The notes below the pieces were generated by a model that did not search any database, was not told the origin of the DNA, and worked only from the letters and a program-made list of their open reading frames with translations. Positions 1 through 5,536 of a stretch of DNA of 5,791 nt are shown here, in pieces. Every line of letters begins with the position of its first letter. The first letter of the stretch is position 1. The stretch spans positions 1 through 5,791 of the forward strand of contig CAAFHY010000121.1 in assembly GCA_900762805.1 (NCBI GenBank), in the 5' to 3' direction. A program made the translations under genes and the position numbers. This DNA comes from Oscillospiraceae bacterium. Its GTDB lineage: Bacteria > Bacillota > Clostridia > Oscillospirales > Ruminococcaceae.

Positions 1-1585
1 CATCGACGCGGACGCGGCGTTTTGTCCATACTGTAAATATGACGGATCGCAGGAAAACGACCCTTACGCGCTGCCCATCGGCTCGCGCGTAGGCGAAAAG
101 TACGTGCTGGGCCGCACCATCGACTGCAACGGCGAGACCATCACCTATGTCGGCTTTGACCTGACGACCAAGACGCGGGTGCTCATCCGCGAATTCATGC
201 CGCTGCACGGCTCGGTGCGCGACCCTGAAACGGGCGTCATCACACCCAAAATGGGCGCCGAGATCCATTTCAAGACGGGGCTTTACGATTTCACCGAGCT
301 TTACGGCGCCCTCCGAGCCATCAACAGTCTGGAGGGGCTGGTCCGCACGCTCGATGTTGTCTCCTGCAACAGCACGGCCTACGCTGTGCTGGAATACTTC
401 GCGGGCGTGTCCTTCCGCAGCTTTGTCAAGCGGAATACCGGCAAGCTGACGGCTGAGCGCTGCATGGAGCTTCTCAGCCCGCTGTTCGACGCGCTGGTCG
501 TCATGCATGACCGCAAGCTGCTGCACTGTGCCGTTTCGCCTGACAGCATCAAGCTCAACCGCGATGGGGACGTGAAGATTGGCGGATTTGTAACGCCGTC
601 TACCCGAACGGCCGGCAGCGGCTACCAGCCCATGCTGGTCGATGGCTTTGCCGCGCCCGAACAGTATGCCGCGAACAGCTTTCTGACCCCGGCGGCCGAC
701 GTTTATGCGCTGGCGGCTACGCTCTACTATGCGCTGACCGGCGAGGTGCCGCCCAGCGCCGAGCAGCGCCGGAAGATGGACACGCTTCACTCGGCCCGCG
801 AGCTCAATCCTGAAGTCCCCGAACAGGTGTCGGCGGCGCTCAATGCCGCCATGGTGCTCAACCCCAAGCAGCGCACACAGACGCTGCTGGAGCTGAAGGG
901 CAACCTGCTGGGCACGTGCAACTATGAAAATCCGTCGCTGCCGGAGGAGGAGCCGCCGCAGCCTGAACCGGCCGAAACGCCGGCCCCCGCCGCGCCGGAG
1001 CCGCTGGCGGAGGAGGCGGACGGTGAGCCGGAGGGAACGGCAGCCGGCACCCCGCGCTTTTACAAGATCGCGGCGCTGATATCGGCCGGCCTGATGCTGG
1101 TGATGGGGCTGGTCTATCTGTCATGGCAGTACATCCTTTATACGCGCCAGATGGCCGAGCCGGATACGACTCCCGCCGAGACCGAGGAGTATTATGTGCG
1201 CAGCTTCCTTGGCCAGAAACCGGAGGAGCTTCAGCTTGACGGCGATTTCAGCTATCAGCTGGAATATGCCTACTGCACCGACTATGAGGAGGGCGTCATC
1301 GGCGCACAGGTGCCGCAGCCCGGCACGAAATATGACAAGGGCAAGAAGGTGACGCTCAAGATCAGCCTTGGCCCCAACACCGTTGAGGTGCCGGATTTCA
1401 CCTATGTCATGGCCGAAAACATCGATGCCGTGATGGAGCAGCTTGACGCCAAGCTGGACTATTCCATTGAGTATCAGTCGAGCGAGACCGCTCCGGCCGG
1501 AACGGTCTTTGAACAGAGCGTCAAGGCCGGCACGGAGGTAGACGCCAGCGTTACACGCATCATTCTGTTTGTGGCGCAGCCCTGA
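1..1585 (+). CDS. Membrane-anchored Ser/Thr pseudokinase with zinc ribbon and two PASTA repeats (5' end missing)
   Basis: The reading frame is open from base 2, so the GTG at 104 is not the real start; 527 residues are visible. Residues 7-13 read FCPYCKYD-like, the second half of a zinc ribbon, followed by a short PYALP linker as in clostridial zinc-ribbon kinases. A protein-kinase fold covers about residues 33-305: the APE motif (218-220) and the DVYALA helix-F Asp (233) are kept. The catalytic positions are not: the VAIK Lys is Arg63 (bases 188-190), HRD is HCA (Ala177, bases 530-532), the catalytic Asn is Ser182, and DFG is GFV (Gly195, bases 584-586). Residues 312-351 are a Pro/Glu/Ala linker, 354-379 a single membrane helix, and about 396-458 and 459-525 two PASTA-like repeats. 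PASTA domains are known to bind peptidoglycan fragments or lipid II outside the cell. I infer a signalling scaffold or sensor without phosphotransfer. The gene ends at TGA 1583-1585. Confidence 0.88.
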   Translation, partial: IDADAAFCPYCKYDGSQENDPYALPIGSRVGEKYVLGRTIDCNGETITYVGFDLTTKTRVLIREFMPLHGSVRDPETGVITPKMGAEIHFKTGLYDFTELYGALRAINSLEGLVRTLDVVSCNSTAYAVLEYFAGVSFRSFVKRNTGKLTAERCMELLSPLFDALVVMHDRKLLHCAVSPDSIKLNRDGDVKIGGFVTPSTRTAGSGYQPMLVDGFAAPEQYAANSFLTPAADVYALAATLYYALTGEVPPSAEQRRKMDTLHSARELNPEVPEQVSAALNAAMVLNPKQRTQTLLELKGNLLGTCNYENPSLPEEEPPQPEPAETPAPAAPEPLAEEADGEPEGTAAGTPRFYKIAALISAGLMLVMGLVYLSWQYILYTRQMAEPDTTPAETEEYYVRSFLGQKPEELQLDGDFSYQLEYAYCTDYEEGVIGAQVPQPGTKYDKGKKVTLKISLGPNTVEVPDFTYVMAENIDAVMEQLDAKLDYSIEYQSSETAPAGTVFEQSVKAGTEVDASVTRIILFVAQP

Positions 1586-1627
1586 CATACCGATAAGATG
1601 CCCGGCTGAATAAGAAGTAAAAAATCA

Positions 1628-1657
1628 GGCCGCCGGATGCGAAGACATCCGGCGGCC
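1628..1657. terminator. 12-bp perfect hairpin after the pseudokinase gene
   Basis: GGCCGCCGGATG (1628-1639) pairs perfectly with CATCCGGCGGCC (1646-1657) around a 6-base loop, 42 bases after the pseudokinase stop. It is the natural candidate for that gene's terminator. The + strand tail is poor (CTTGTG). A run of six A lies just before the stem (1619-1624), so a transcript from the - strand would get the better U tract. It may act in both directions, or may end the + transcript only weakly. Confidence 0.6.
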
Positions 1658-1669
1658 CTTGTGCGCCCT

Positions 1670-1741
1670 GCGGGAGCGGCGCTGACCGTGTGGAAAGCGG
1701 CCGGCGGGTGGTCTACCCGTGTTTTCCCCGCGGGAGCGGCG
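1670..1741 (+). repeat. 12-base direct repeat spaced 60 bases
   Basis: GCGGGAGCGGCG occurs identically at 1670-1681 and 1730-1741, in the non-coding stretch before lysC. In such GC-rich DNA a chance match is possible. The two copies flank the first CGGGT/ACCCG hairpin, which might indicate a local duplication in the leader. Confidence 0.4.
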
Positions 1742-1900
1742 GGACCCCGTAGGGCGCCCCATGAGGCGCTTGGCGGCTTTTGCGTACCAGCAGGGTGAAG
1801 GGCAAAGCCATGAGAGAAGCCGAGAGGAGTCCTTGCGGCGGAGCGGACTGCTGACCCGCCGCGGGAAAAGCGGCGGGTCAGCTGCGCGGGTATTTACCCG
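1705..1900 (+). repeat. Two matching CGGGT/ACCCG hairpins that can also pair with each other
   Basis: Hairpin A is CGGGT (1705-1709) with ACCCG (1715-1719); hairpin B is CGGGT (1887-1891) with ACCCG (1896-1900). Both are flanked by G on the left and T on the right. The 3' half of A (TACCCGTGT, 1714-1722) can pair instead with the 5' half of B (GCGCGGGTA, 1884-1892) as a 9-bp helix with two G-U pairs. That helix would close a roughly 180-base domain, the size of a large riboswitch aptamer. The pairing is read by eye, not computed. Confidence 0.45.
1850..1882 (+). other. Perfect 13-bp hairpin with GGGAAAA loop in the lysC leader
   Basis: GCTGACCCGCCGC (1850-1862) pairs with GCGGCGGGTCAGC (1870-1882) without mismatch; the loop is GGGAAAA. 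No T run follows, so it is not a terminator. It lies directly beside the possible closing strand 1884-1892, as a peripheral arm of a multi-branched aptamer would. Confidence 0.7.
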
Positions 1901-1967
1901 TTCGCCACAGGCTTTTCGGCAGCCGACGGCTGCGGCTGTGAGCCTTTTGCTTCAGCTGATTGCAGGC

Positions 1968-2015
1968 GCGCGGCGAAAATATCCGGCAGACGCCGGTCGC
2001 CGCGCCGCGTTTTTT
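1968..2015 (+). terminator. Strong intrinsic terminator (attenuator) upstream of lysC
   Basis: The outer stem is GCGCGGCGA (1968-1976) with TCGCCGCGC (1997-2005). Stacked inside it is CCGGC (1983-1987) with GCCGG (1992-1996) and an AGAC loop. CGCG and then six T (2010-2015) follow, the classic Rho-independent layout. It lies 151 bases before the lysC ATG with no gene end nearby on the + strand, so it most likely acts as a conditional terminator in the lysC leader rather than ending the pseudokinase transcript. Confidence 0.8.
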
Positions 2016-2152
2016 GCGGCAAGCGGCGGAGCCGGGCAAAATGACGGCCTTTTGCGTCCTGAAATCCCTGAAAGCAGGATAAATACAAGAATGGTGACAC
2101 GCCGACCCGGCGCCGCGTAAAGTGGAGCAGACCTGAAACTGGATATAACCTG

Positions 2153-2160
2153 AAGGAAGG
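2153..2160 (+). promoter_or_regulatory. Ribosome binding site of lysC
   Basis: AAGGAAGG ends 6 bases before the ATG at 2167. This fixes the start against the out-of-frame ATG nearby. Confidence 0.85.
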
Positions 2161-2166
2161 TGTACC

Positions 2167-3378
2167 ATGCAGACTATTGTTGTCAAATTTGGCGGCAGCT
2201 CGCTGGCCGACCGCGGCAAGCTGCTGCGGGCAGCCGGTATCATTGCCGATATCGCGCGTCGGGGCGATCGGGTGGCGGCTGTCGTGTCGGCGCAGGGCCG
2301 CACGACCGACCGGCTCATCGCCCGCATGAAGGAGATCACCGATCACCCGTCTGAACGGGAGGCCGACCTGCTGCTGTCCACCGGCGAGCTGGCCAGCGCC
2401 TCGCTGGTGGCTATGGCGGTGTGCTCGCTGGGGGTACCGGCGGTGGCACTGAGCGGCGGCGGAGCCGGCATCCGCACGACGGAGGAGCACGGTGACGCGC
2501 GCATTTGCTCGGTTGATACCGGCGCCATCGAGGAGCAGTTCAGCAGGGGCATGGCCGTTGTGGTGGCCGGCTTTCAGGGGGTGAGCGGTTGCGGCGAGGT
2601 GACGACGCTCGGCCGCGGCGGGTCGGATACCACGGCGGTGGCACTGGCGGCGGCGCTGGGGGCGTCGGTCTGCCGCATCTATACCGATGTAGACGGCGTT
2701 TACACGGCCGATCCCAACAAGGTGGCCGGGGCGCGCAAGCTCGGCGAGGTGGGCAGCGGCGATATGCTGGAGCTGGCCTGCCTCGGCGCCAGGGTGCTGC
2801 ACGGCCGGTCGGTCGAGCTGGCGCAGAAGTACGGCGTGGCGGTCGAGGTGCTGTCGAGCCGCAGCGGCGCGCCGGGCACCTTGGTGAGGCCGGGCGTCCG
2901 GGAGGGGGTTTCGATCGGCGGCATTGCCAAGGATGGGGATGTGGCGGCCGTCACCATCAGCGGCATCGAGCCGGGCTGCGCGGCGGCCTGCCGCGTCGTG
3001 TCGCTGCTGGCGCAGCGTCATATCCCCATCGACATGGTGCTGCAGTCGCCGCCGGCGCAGGGGCGGCAGCTGCTGTCGCTGACGGTGCCCATCCGCGAGC
3101 TTCAGGCGGCCGTTCGGGCGGCGGAGGAGGCGGTGCGCGGCACCGGGTGGGAGGTGTCGGTCTGCGAGTCGGCGGCCAAGGTTTCGGTTGTGGGAGCGGG
3201 GCTGCGCAGCCGCGGCACAGCCATTGCCAGGCTGCTGGCGGTCCTGATGGCCGAGGGCATCGAGGTGCGGTCGGTTTCAGGCGGCGAGAGCCGCATCACG
3301 GCGCTGGTTGACCGCCGCAGCGCCGACCGCGCGGTCGAGGCCCTGCACGAGGCGTTTTTTGGGGATGAGGAGGGATAG
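2167..3378 (+). CDS. lysC: Aspartokinase (aspartate kinase, EC 2.7.2.4)
   Basis: The enzyme phosphorylates L-aspartate with ATP to 4-phospho-L-aspartate in the cytoplasm, the committed step towards lysine/diaminopimelate, threonine and methionine. The 403-residue length is normal for a monofunctional aspartokinase. The amino-acid-kinase domain shows KFGGSS (7-12), STGE (71-74), GRGGSDTT (149-156), YTDVDGVYTADP (172-183) and the LHGRSVE segment (211-217). Two C-terminal ACT domains follow, at about 255-325 and 335-398; in this family they bind the feedback inhibitor. The usual TSEI-type segment of the second ACT reads SGGES (371-375), and the first ACT has GRQLLSLTV (299-307) where TDISFTV is common. 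Inhibitor specificity is therefore uncertain. No homoserine dehydrogenase or asd gene adjoins it. It stops at TAG 3376-3378, which shows TAG is an ordinary stop here. The structured leader upstream is its likely control. Confidence 0.95.
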   Translation: MQTIVVKFGGSSLADRGKLLRAAGIIADIARRGDRVAAVVSAQGRTTDRLIARMKEITDHPSEREADLLLSTGELASASLVAMAVCSLGVPAVALSGGGAGIRTTEEHGDARICSVDTGAIEEQFSRGMAVVVAGFQGVSGCGEVTTLGRGGSDTTAVALAAALGASVCRIYTDVDGVYTADPNKVAGARKLGEVGSGDMLELACLGARVLHGRSVELAQKYGVAVEVLSSRSGAPGTLVRPGVREGVSIGGIAKDGDVAAVTISGIEPGCAAACRVVSLLAQRHIPIDMVLQSPPAQGRQLLSLTVPIRELQAAVRAAEEAVRGTGWEVSVCESAAKVSVVGAGLRSRGTAIARLLAVLMAEGIEVRSVSGGESRITALVDRRSADRAVEALHEAFFGDEEG

Positions 3379-3412
3379 AGGGTCAGAAAAATACAGGGAG
3401 ACACCCCGCCGA

Positions 3413-3463
3413 TGAACAGCACTCCGTTTGTGATATACCATCTAACAAATGGGGTGCTGTTCA
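3413..3463. repeat. 19-bp imperfect inverted repeat between lysC and the ABC operon
   Basis: TGAACAGCACTCCGTTTGT (3413-3431) faces ACAAATGGGGTGCTGTTCA (3445-3463) across a 13-base AT-rich spacer. The two mismatches would be G-U pairs in a + strand RNA hairpin. No proper T run follows on either strand (AGCTTTAAGG on +), so it is not a standard intrinsic terminator. It could be a Rho-independent-like or processing hairpin, a protein site, or the end of a small decayed mobile element. It sits exactly at the change in base composition. Confidence 0.7.
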
Positions 3464-3528
3464 AGCTTTAAGGTAATTCTCACAGTTAATTTAGGATCAA
3501 GAATGGATTTTCGGAAGCGGTTGCCCTC

Positions 3529-3534
3529 TATAAT
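3529..3534 (+). promoter_or_regulatory. Isolated consensus -10 box (TATAAT)
   Basis: TATAAT is a perfect sigma-A -10 match, but the bases 17 upstream (GATTTT, 3506-3511) are a poor -35 and there is no TG extension. Any transcript would run antisense into the ABC operon, where no + strand gene is visible. It may be chance in AT-rich DNA. Confidence 0.2.
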
Positions 3535-3547
3535 ATATAACGCCTCA

Positions 3548-3572
3548 GCCGCGGAAACAGGCGGCAGTTTTT
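3548..3572 (+). terminator. Weak terminator-like hairpin downstream of lysC
   Basis: GCCGC (3548-3552) pairs with GCGGC (3561-3565) over an 8-base loop. Two bases later come five T (3568-3572), then AATTTTTAC. The stem is short but all G-C. It could end lysC read-through before it enters the convergent ABC operon. A competing stem CGCCT/AGGCG (3541-3545 with 3559-3563) is also possible. Confidence 0.35.
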
Positions 3573-3603
3573 GCGAATTTTTACAGAGCCGCAGCTGTGC
3601 CTG

Positions 3604-4266
3604 TCACTCCTCCAGCCTGCCGTCCTGCATTTTCAGCACAATGTCCGCTTCCGCCGCCACTGTCGGGTCATGGGTCACAATCACCACGCAGCAGCCCTCC
3701 TCATGGGCAAGCCGTTTCAATATCTCCACGATGTTCCTGCTGTTTTCGCTGTCCAGGTTGCCTGTCGGTTCGTCCGCCAGGATGATACGGTTGCCGGAGG
3801 CGAGGGCTCGCGCAATCGCTGTGCGCTACTGTTCTCCGCCGGAGAGCATATGTGGGAGCTGCTTTAACATTTCATCTGTTATGCCCACGGATGAAAGCTT
3901 TTCCCTTGCGGTCTGCTCCGCCGTGACCTTATCCCGCTTTTGAATCAGCAGCGGATATGCCGTGTTTTCCAGAACGGTTAACAGCGGGAACAGATTGAAG
4001 TCCTGATAGATAACGGAAATCGTTTCCCTTCGGAGCTTGCATCGGTCGGCTGTACTCAAAGGCATATCGTCAATGGTTATCTCACCGGAGGTCGGCAGGC
4101 GAAGTCCTGCCATGGCGGAAAGCAGCGTTGTTTTCCCACTGCCCGATGCGCCCATGATGGCGTACAGCTTCCCTGTTTCAAACCGACAGGAGACATTACG
4201 CACCGCCTCCACACGGCGGTACCTGTTTCTGTATTCGCAGCAGATATTGTTCAAGATGATTTCCAT
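3604..4266 (-). pseudogene. ABC transporter ATPase (MacB/LolD-type) interrupted by an in-frame TAG
   Basis: Read through, the frame codes for 220 residues, a normal length for a LolD/MacB-type ATPase. It would hydrolyse ATP on the cytoplasmic face to drive the two FtsX-like permeases encoded upstream. Visible motifs are Walker A GASGSGKT (39-46), Q-loop Gln88 in YQDFNLFP, signature LSGGEQ (141-146), Walker B ILADEP (162-167, Asp165-Glu166), D-loop NLD (170-172) and H-loop His199 in VTHD. Codon 147 (bases 3826-3828) is TAG where LSGGEQQR proteins have Gln, and the same frame resumes with RTAIARAL and runs to TGA at 3604-3606. One C-to-T change from CAG explains it. The truncated 146-residue product would lack Walker B and the switch His, so it should be inactive. 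Alternatives are a sequencing or assembly error, a strain polymorphism, a suppressor tRNA or recoding. The ATG is supported by a good ribosome binding site. Confidence 0.92.
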
Positions 4267-4271
4267 AAATG

Positions 4272-4278
4272 CTTCCTT
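4272..4278 (-). promoter_or_regulatory. Ribosome binding site of the ABC ATPase
   Basis: AAGGAAG on the - strand lies 5 bases before the ATG at 4266-4264, in the 40-base gap after the permease stop. This spacing supports co-translation within one operon. Confidence 0.8.
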
Positions 4279-4306
4279 TCTCTTTCAGAGTATGGTTGGG
4301 GATTGC

Positions 4307-5518
4307 TCATTCCTTCTTAGCCATCAAGAGGACATCCTTGCTCGCCAGGACGGGCAGTGCGCCAAAGGTTACGCCAAGGCAGCTTGCCAATAGGACGGCG
4401 AGGATATAGACCCACGGCGGAGAGGTTCGGAATATGACTGCGAGTACGGCGACACCTGCGGCGAGGCACGTAAAACTCACAAGGATGAATTCAACAAATA
4501 TTTCAAGGTAAATGCTACTGCGCGGCAGTCCCAGTACATTTTGAAGCGCAAGCTCCCTTTGCCTGTGCTTGACCGAAAGATTGCCTACAATGAAACCCAT
4601 GCCGAGAGTCAGAATGACAACGACAACTTGGCAGATTCGAAAGACCGTTATCCCGTTTTCCAAGGCCTTGACGGTTTCGTTCAGTGTCCGGTCATATATC
4701 TCAAGCGCATACGGATACGAATCATAGATGGGGGACGCCTCCCATGGCTGGGGAACGCCGCGAGGGTCCACAGAAGCGAAATATACGCTGACACATTTTT
4801 CCATGAACTCATCTATCCTGCGATTGTCCTTGATGGTTGCCGATATGCAATCCACATCGAGGGTTCCGTTCAGGTCGAGGCATACCCTTGACGCCGGCGC
4901 CCAGGGACAGTAGACCGCGGATGTTTTCCCGTGAAGCACTCCGATGACCGTCAGCTTCAGCTCTGCGCTTCGCTCCCTGTTGACATTGGCTCTTATCGTC
5001 AAGGATAGCTGTTCTTCGTCGGATTCCTGCAAAAGGGCATACAGATCGCTTGATACGACACAGGCCTCGGCGTCGCTCTCAAAGACGGAATTGTCAAAGC
5101 CGTGCAGCCAATCTATTGCATTATCTTGGGGCGTGATGCTGCGGTCCGCAAAAATAGTTGTCACACCGAAGAGCTGCACAGCACCATAGGGGGAATCGGC
5201 CTTCACCGAAAACTTCATGCAGACGTCCTTGAGATAGTCCATAAACGAAGTTGGGGGAATATGGACGCTATCAGGAGTCGTTTCCCGAAAAAGGGATGCC
5301 GCCCATTCGGGCAGCATAAGCCCGTCGTCCTGTGTGCCGGTAAGGTTTGTGACCGAGCAGGTCACGACGGAATTGTCGATGACCTCCTCCACCTGACGAG
5401 TCATGGAGATGGCGCCAAGGTGAAATCCGAATATCAGGACCCCTGCTAAAAAGGAGAATATCCCCACTGCCATGCACATTTTCTTTCTGCGCCGCATCCT
5501 GCGCAGCAGGTAAGGCAA
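4307..5518 (-). CDS. FtsX-like ABC transporter permease (MacB type), start codon doubtful
   Basis: As drawn from TTG at 5518 it has 403 residues. The layout is that of a single MacB/FtsX module. A basic N-terminus (RRMRRRKK) is followed by membrane helix 1 at about 15-37. A large extracytoplasmic domain covers about 40-285. Three C-terminal helices lie at about 291-313, 340-363 and 369-390, with the cytoplasmic loop RQRELALQNVLGLPRSSI (319-336) that contacts the ATPase in this family. It should form the membrane part of the exporter together with the ATPase 40 bases downstream and the partial permease 18 bases upstream. The substrate is unknown; relatives move peptides, antibiotics or lipoproteins, or transmit signals. 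The start is odd: two ATGs (5529 and 5523) lie at or near the GGGAGG site but are one base out of frame. The in-frame choice is a TTG 11 bases from that site. A one-base deletion near the start, or a real TTG start, would both fit. Confidence 0.85.
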   Translation of the reverse strand: MPYLLRRMRRRKKMCMAVGIFSFLAGVLIFGFHLGAISMTRQVEEVIDNSVVTCSVTNLTGTQDDGLMLPEWAASLFRETTPDSVHIPPTSFMDYLKDVCMKFSVKADSPYGAVQLFGVTTIFADRSITPQDNAIDWLHGFDNSVFESDAEACVVSSDLYALLQESDEEQLSLTIRANVNRERSAELKLTVIGVLHGKTSAVYCPWAPASRVCLDLNGTLDVDCISATIKDNRRIDEFMEKCVSVYFASVDPRGVPQPWEASPIYDSYPYALEIYDRTLNETVKALENGITVFRICQVVVVILTLGMGFIVGNLSVKHRQRELALQNVLGLPRSSIYLEIFVEFILVSFTCLAAGVAVLAVIFRTSPPWVYILAVLLASCLGVTFGALPVLASKDVLLMAKKE

Positions 5519-5529
5519 CTCATATTCAT

Positions 5530-5535
5530 CCTCCC
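5530..5535 (-). promoter_or_regulatory. Ribosome binding site at the start of the second permease
   Basis: GGGAGG on the - strand overlaps the region just after the upstream permease's TGA. Spacing is 6 bases to the out-of-frame ATG at 5523-5521 and 11 bases to the in-frame TTG at 5518-5516. It fits the ATG better, and this is what makes the start questionable. Confidence 0.65.
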
Positions 5536-5536
5536 G

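Larger units (their letters stand above)
1714..2015 (+). promoter_or_regulatory. Structured attenuator-type leader of lysC, class not recognised
   Basis: The 581 bases between the pseudokinase and lysC hold no credible gene. They are packed with stems: GCGCC/GGCGC (1754-1758 with 1765-1769), AGTCC/GGACT (1828-1832 with 1845-1849), the perfect 13-bp stem 1850-1882, CACAG/CTGTG enclosing GCAGCC/GGCTGC (1906-1940), and a strong terminator at 1968-2015. Competing pairings are visible. TTCGCC (1901-1906) can pair with GGCGAA (1972-1977) in the terminator's 5' arm. GCGCGG (1884-1889) matches that arm (1968-1973) and could pair with CCGCGC (2000-2005) in its 3' arm. Aspartokinase genes of Firmicutes are often under a lysine riboswitch (L-box), so feedback attenuation by an amino acid is a reasonable inference. 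L-box landmarks are matched only loosely (GCCGAGAGG at 1820-1828, GGACTG at 1845-1850), so the class stays open. I saw no convincing promoter upstream of it. Confidence 0.5.

Noticed and set aside
1751..1850. Lysine riboswitch (L-box) core
   Set aside because: GCGCC...GAGGCGC, GCCGAGAGG and GGACTG recall the L-box, but the conserved AGAGGCGC...GAGUA and the expected P2 pairing could not be aligned. It is kept only as a hypothesis in the leader entry.
2014..2042. Possible lysC promoter TTGCGG, 17 bases, CAAAAT, after the attenuator
   Set aside because: It matches only 3/6 and 4/6 of consensus and overlaps the terminator's T run. It cannot be told from chance without transcript data.
1719..2120. 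Open frame of 133 codons on the + strand in the lysC leader
   Set aside because: It has no good ribosome binding site and a low-complexity Arg/Ser/Ala composition typical of non-coding GC-rich DNA. It crosses the terminator and every hairpin.
1894..3021. Long - strand open frame (375 codons) opposite lysC
   Set aside because: It is a GC-skew shadow of the lysC frame, rich in Arg, His and Ala with no domain. The lysC frame has every family motif.
3440..3603. Frame stays open for about 55 codons past the ATPase TGA on the - strand
   Set aside because: There is no convincing start codon or ribosome binding site, and an open run of this length is expected by chance in a few percent of cases.
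3826..3828. Genome-wide reassignment of UAG to Gln (as in some phages)
   Set aside because: lysC ends with TAG at its normal C-terminus, and no other in-frame TAG interrupts a gene in the window.
3449..3943. + strand open frame of 164 codons across the gap into the ABC ATPase
   Set aside because: Most of it lies antisense to the ATPase, whose motifs are unmistakable. The Ser/Cys-rich translation shows no domain.
4037..4393. + strand open frame opposite the ATPase start and the permease end
   Set aside because: It is antisense to two genes with clear motifs and has no ribosome binding site support.
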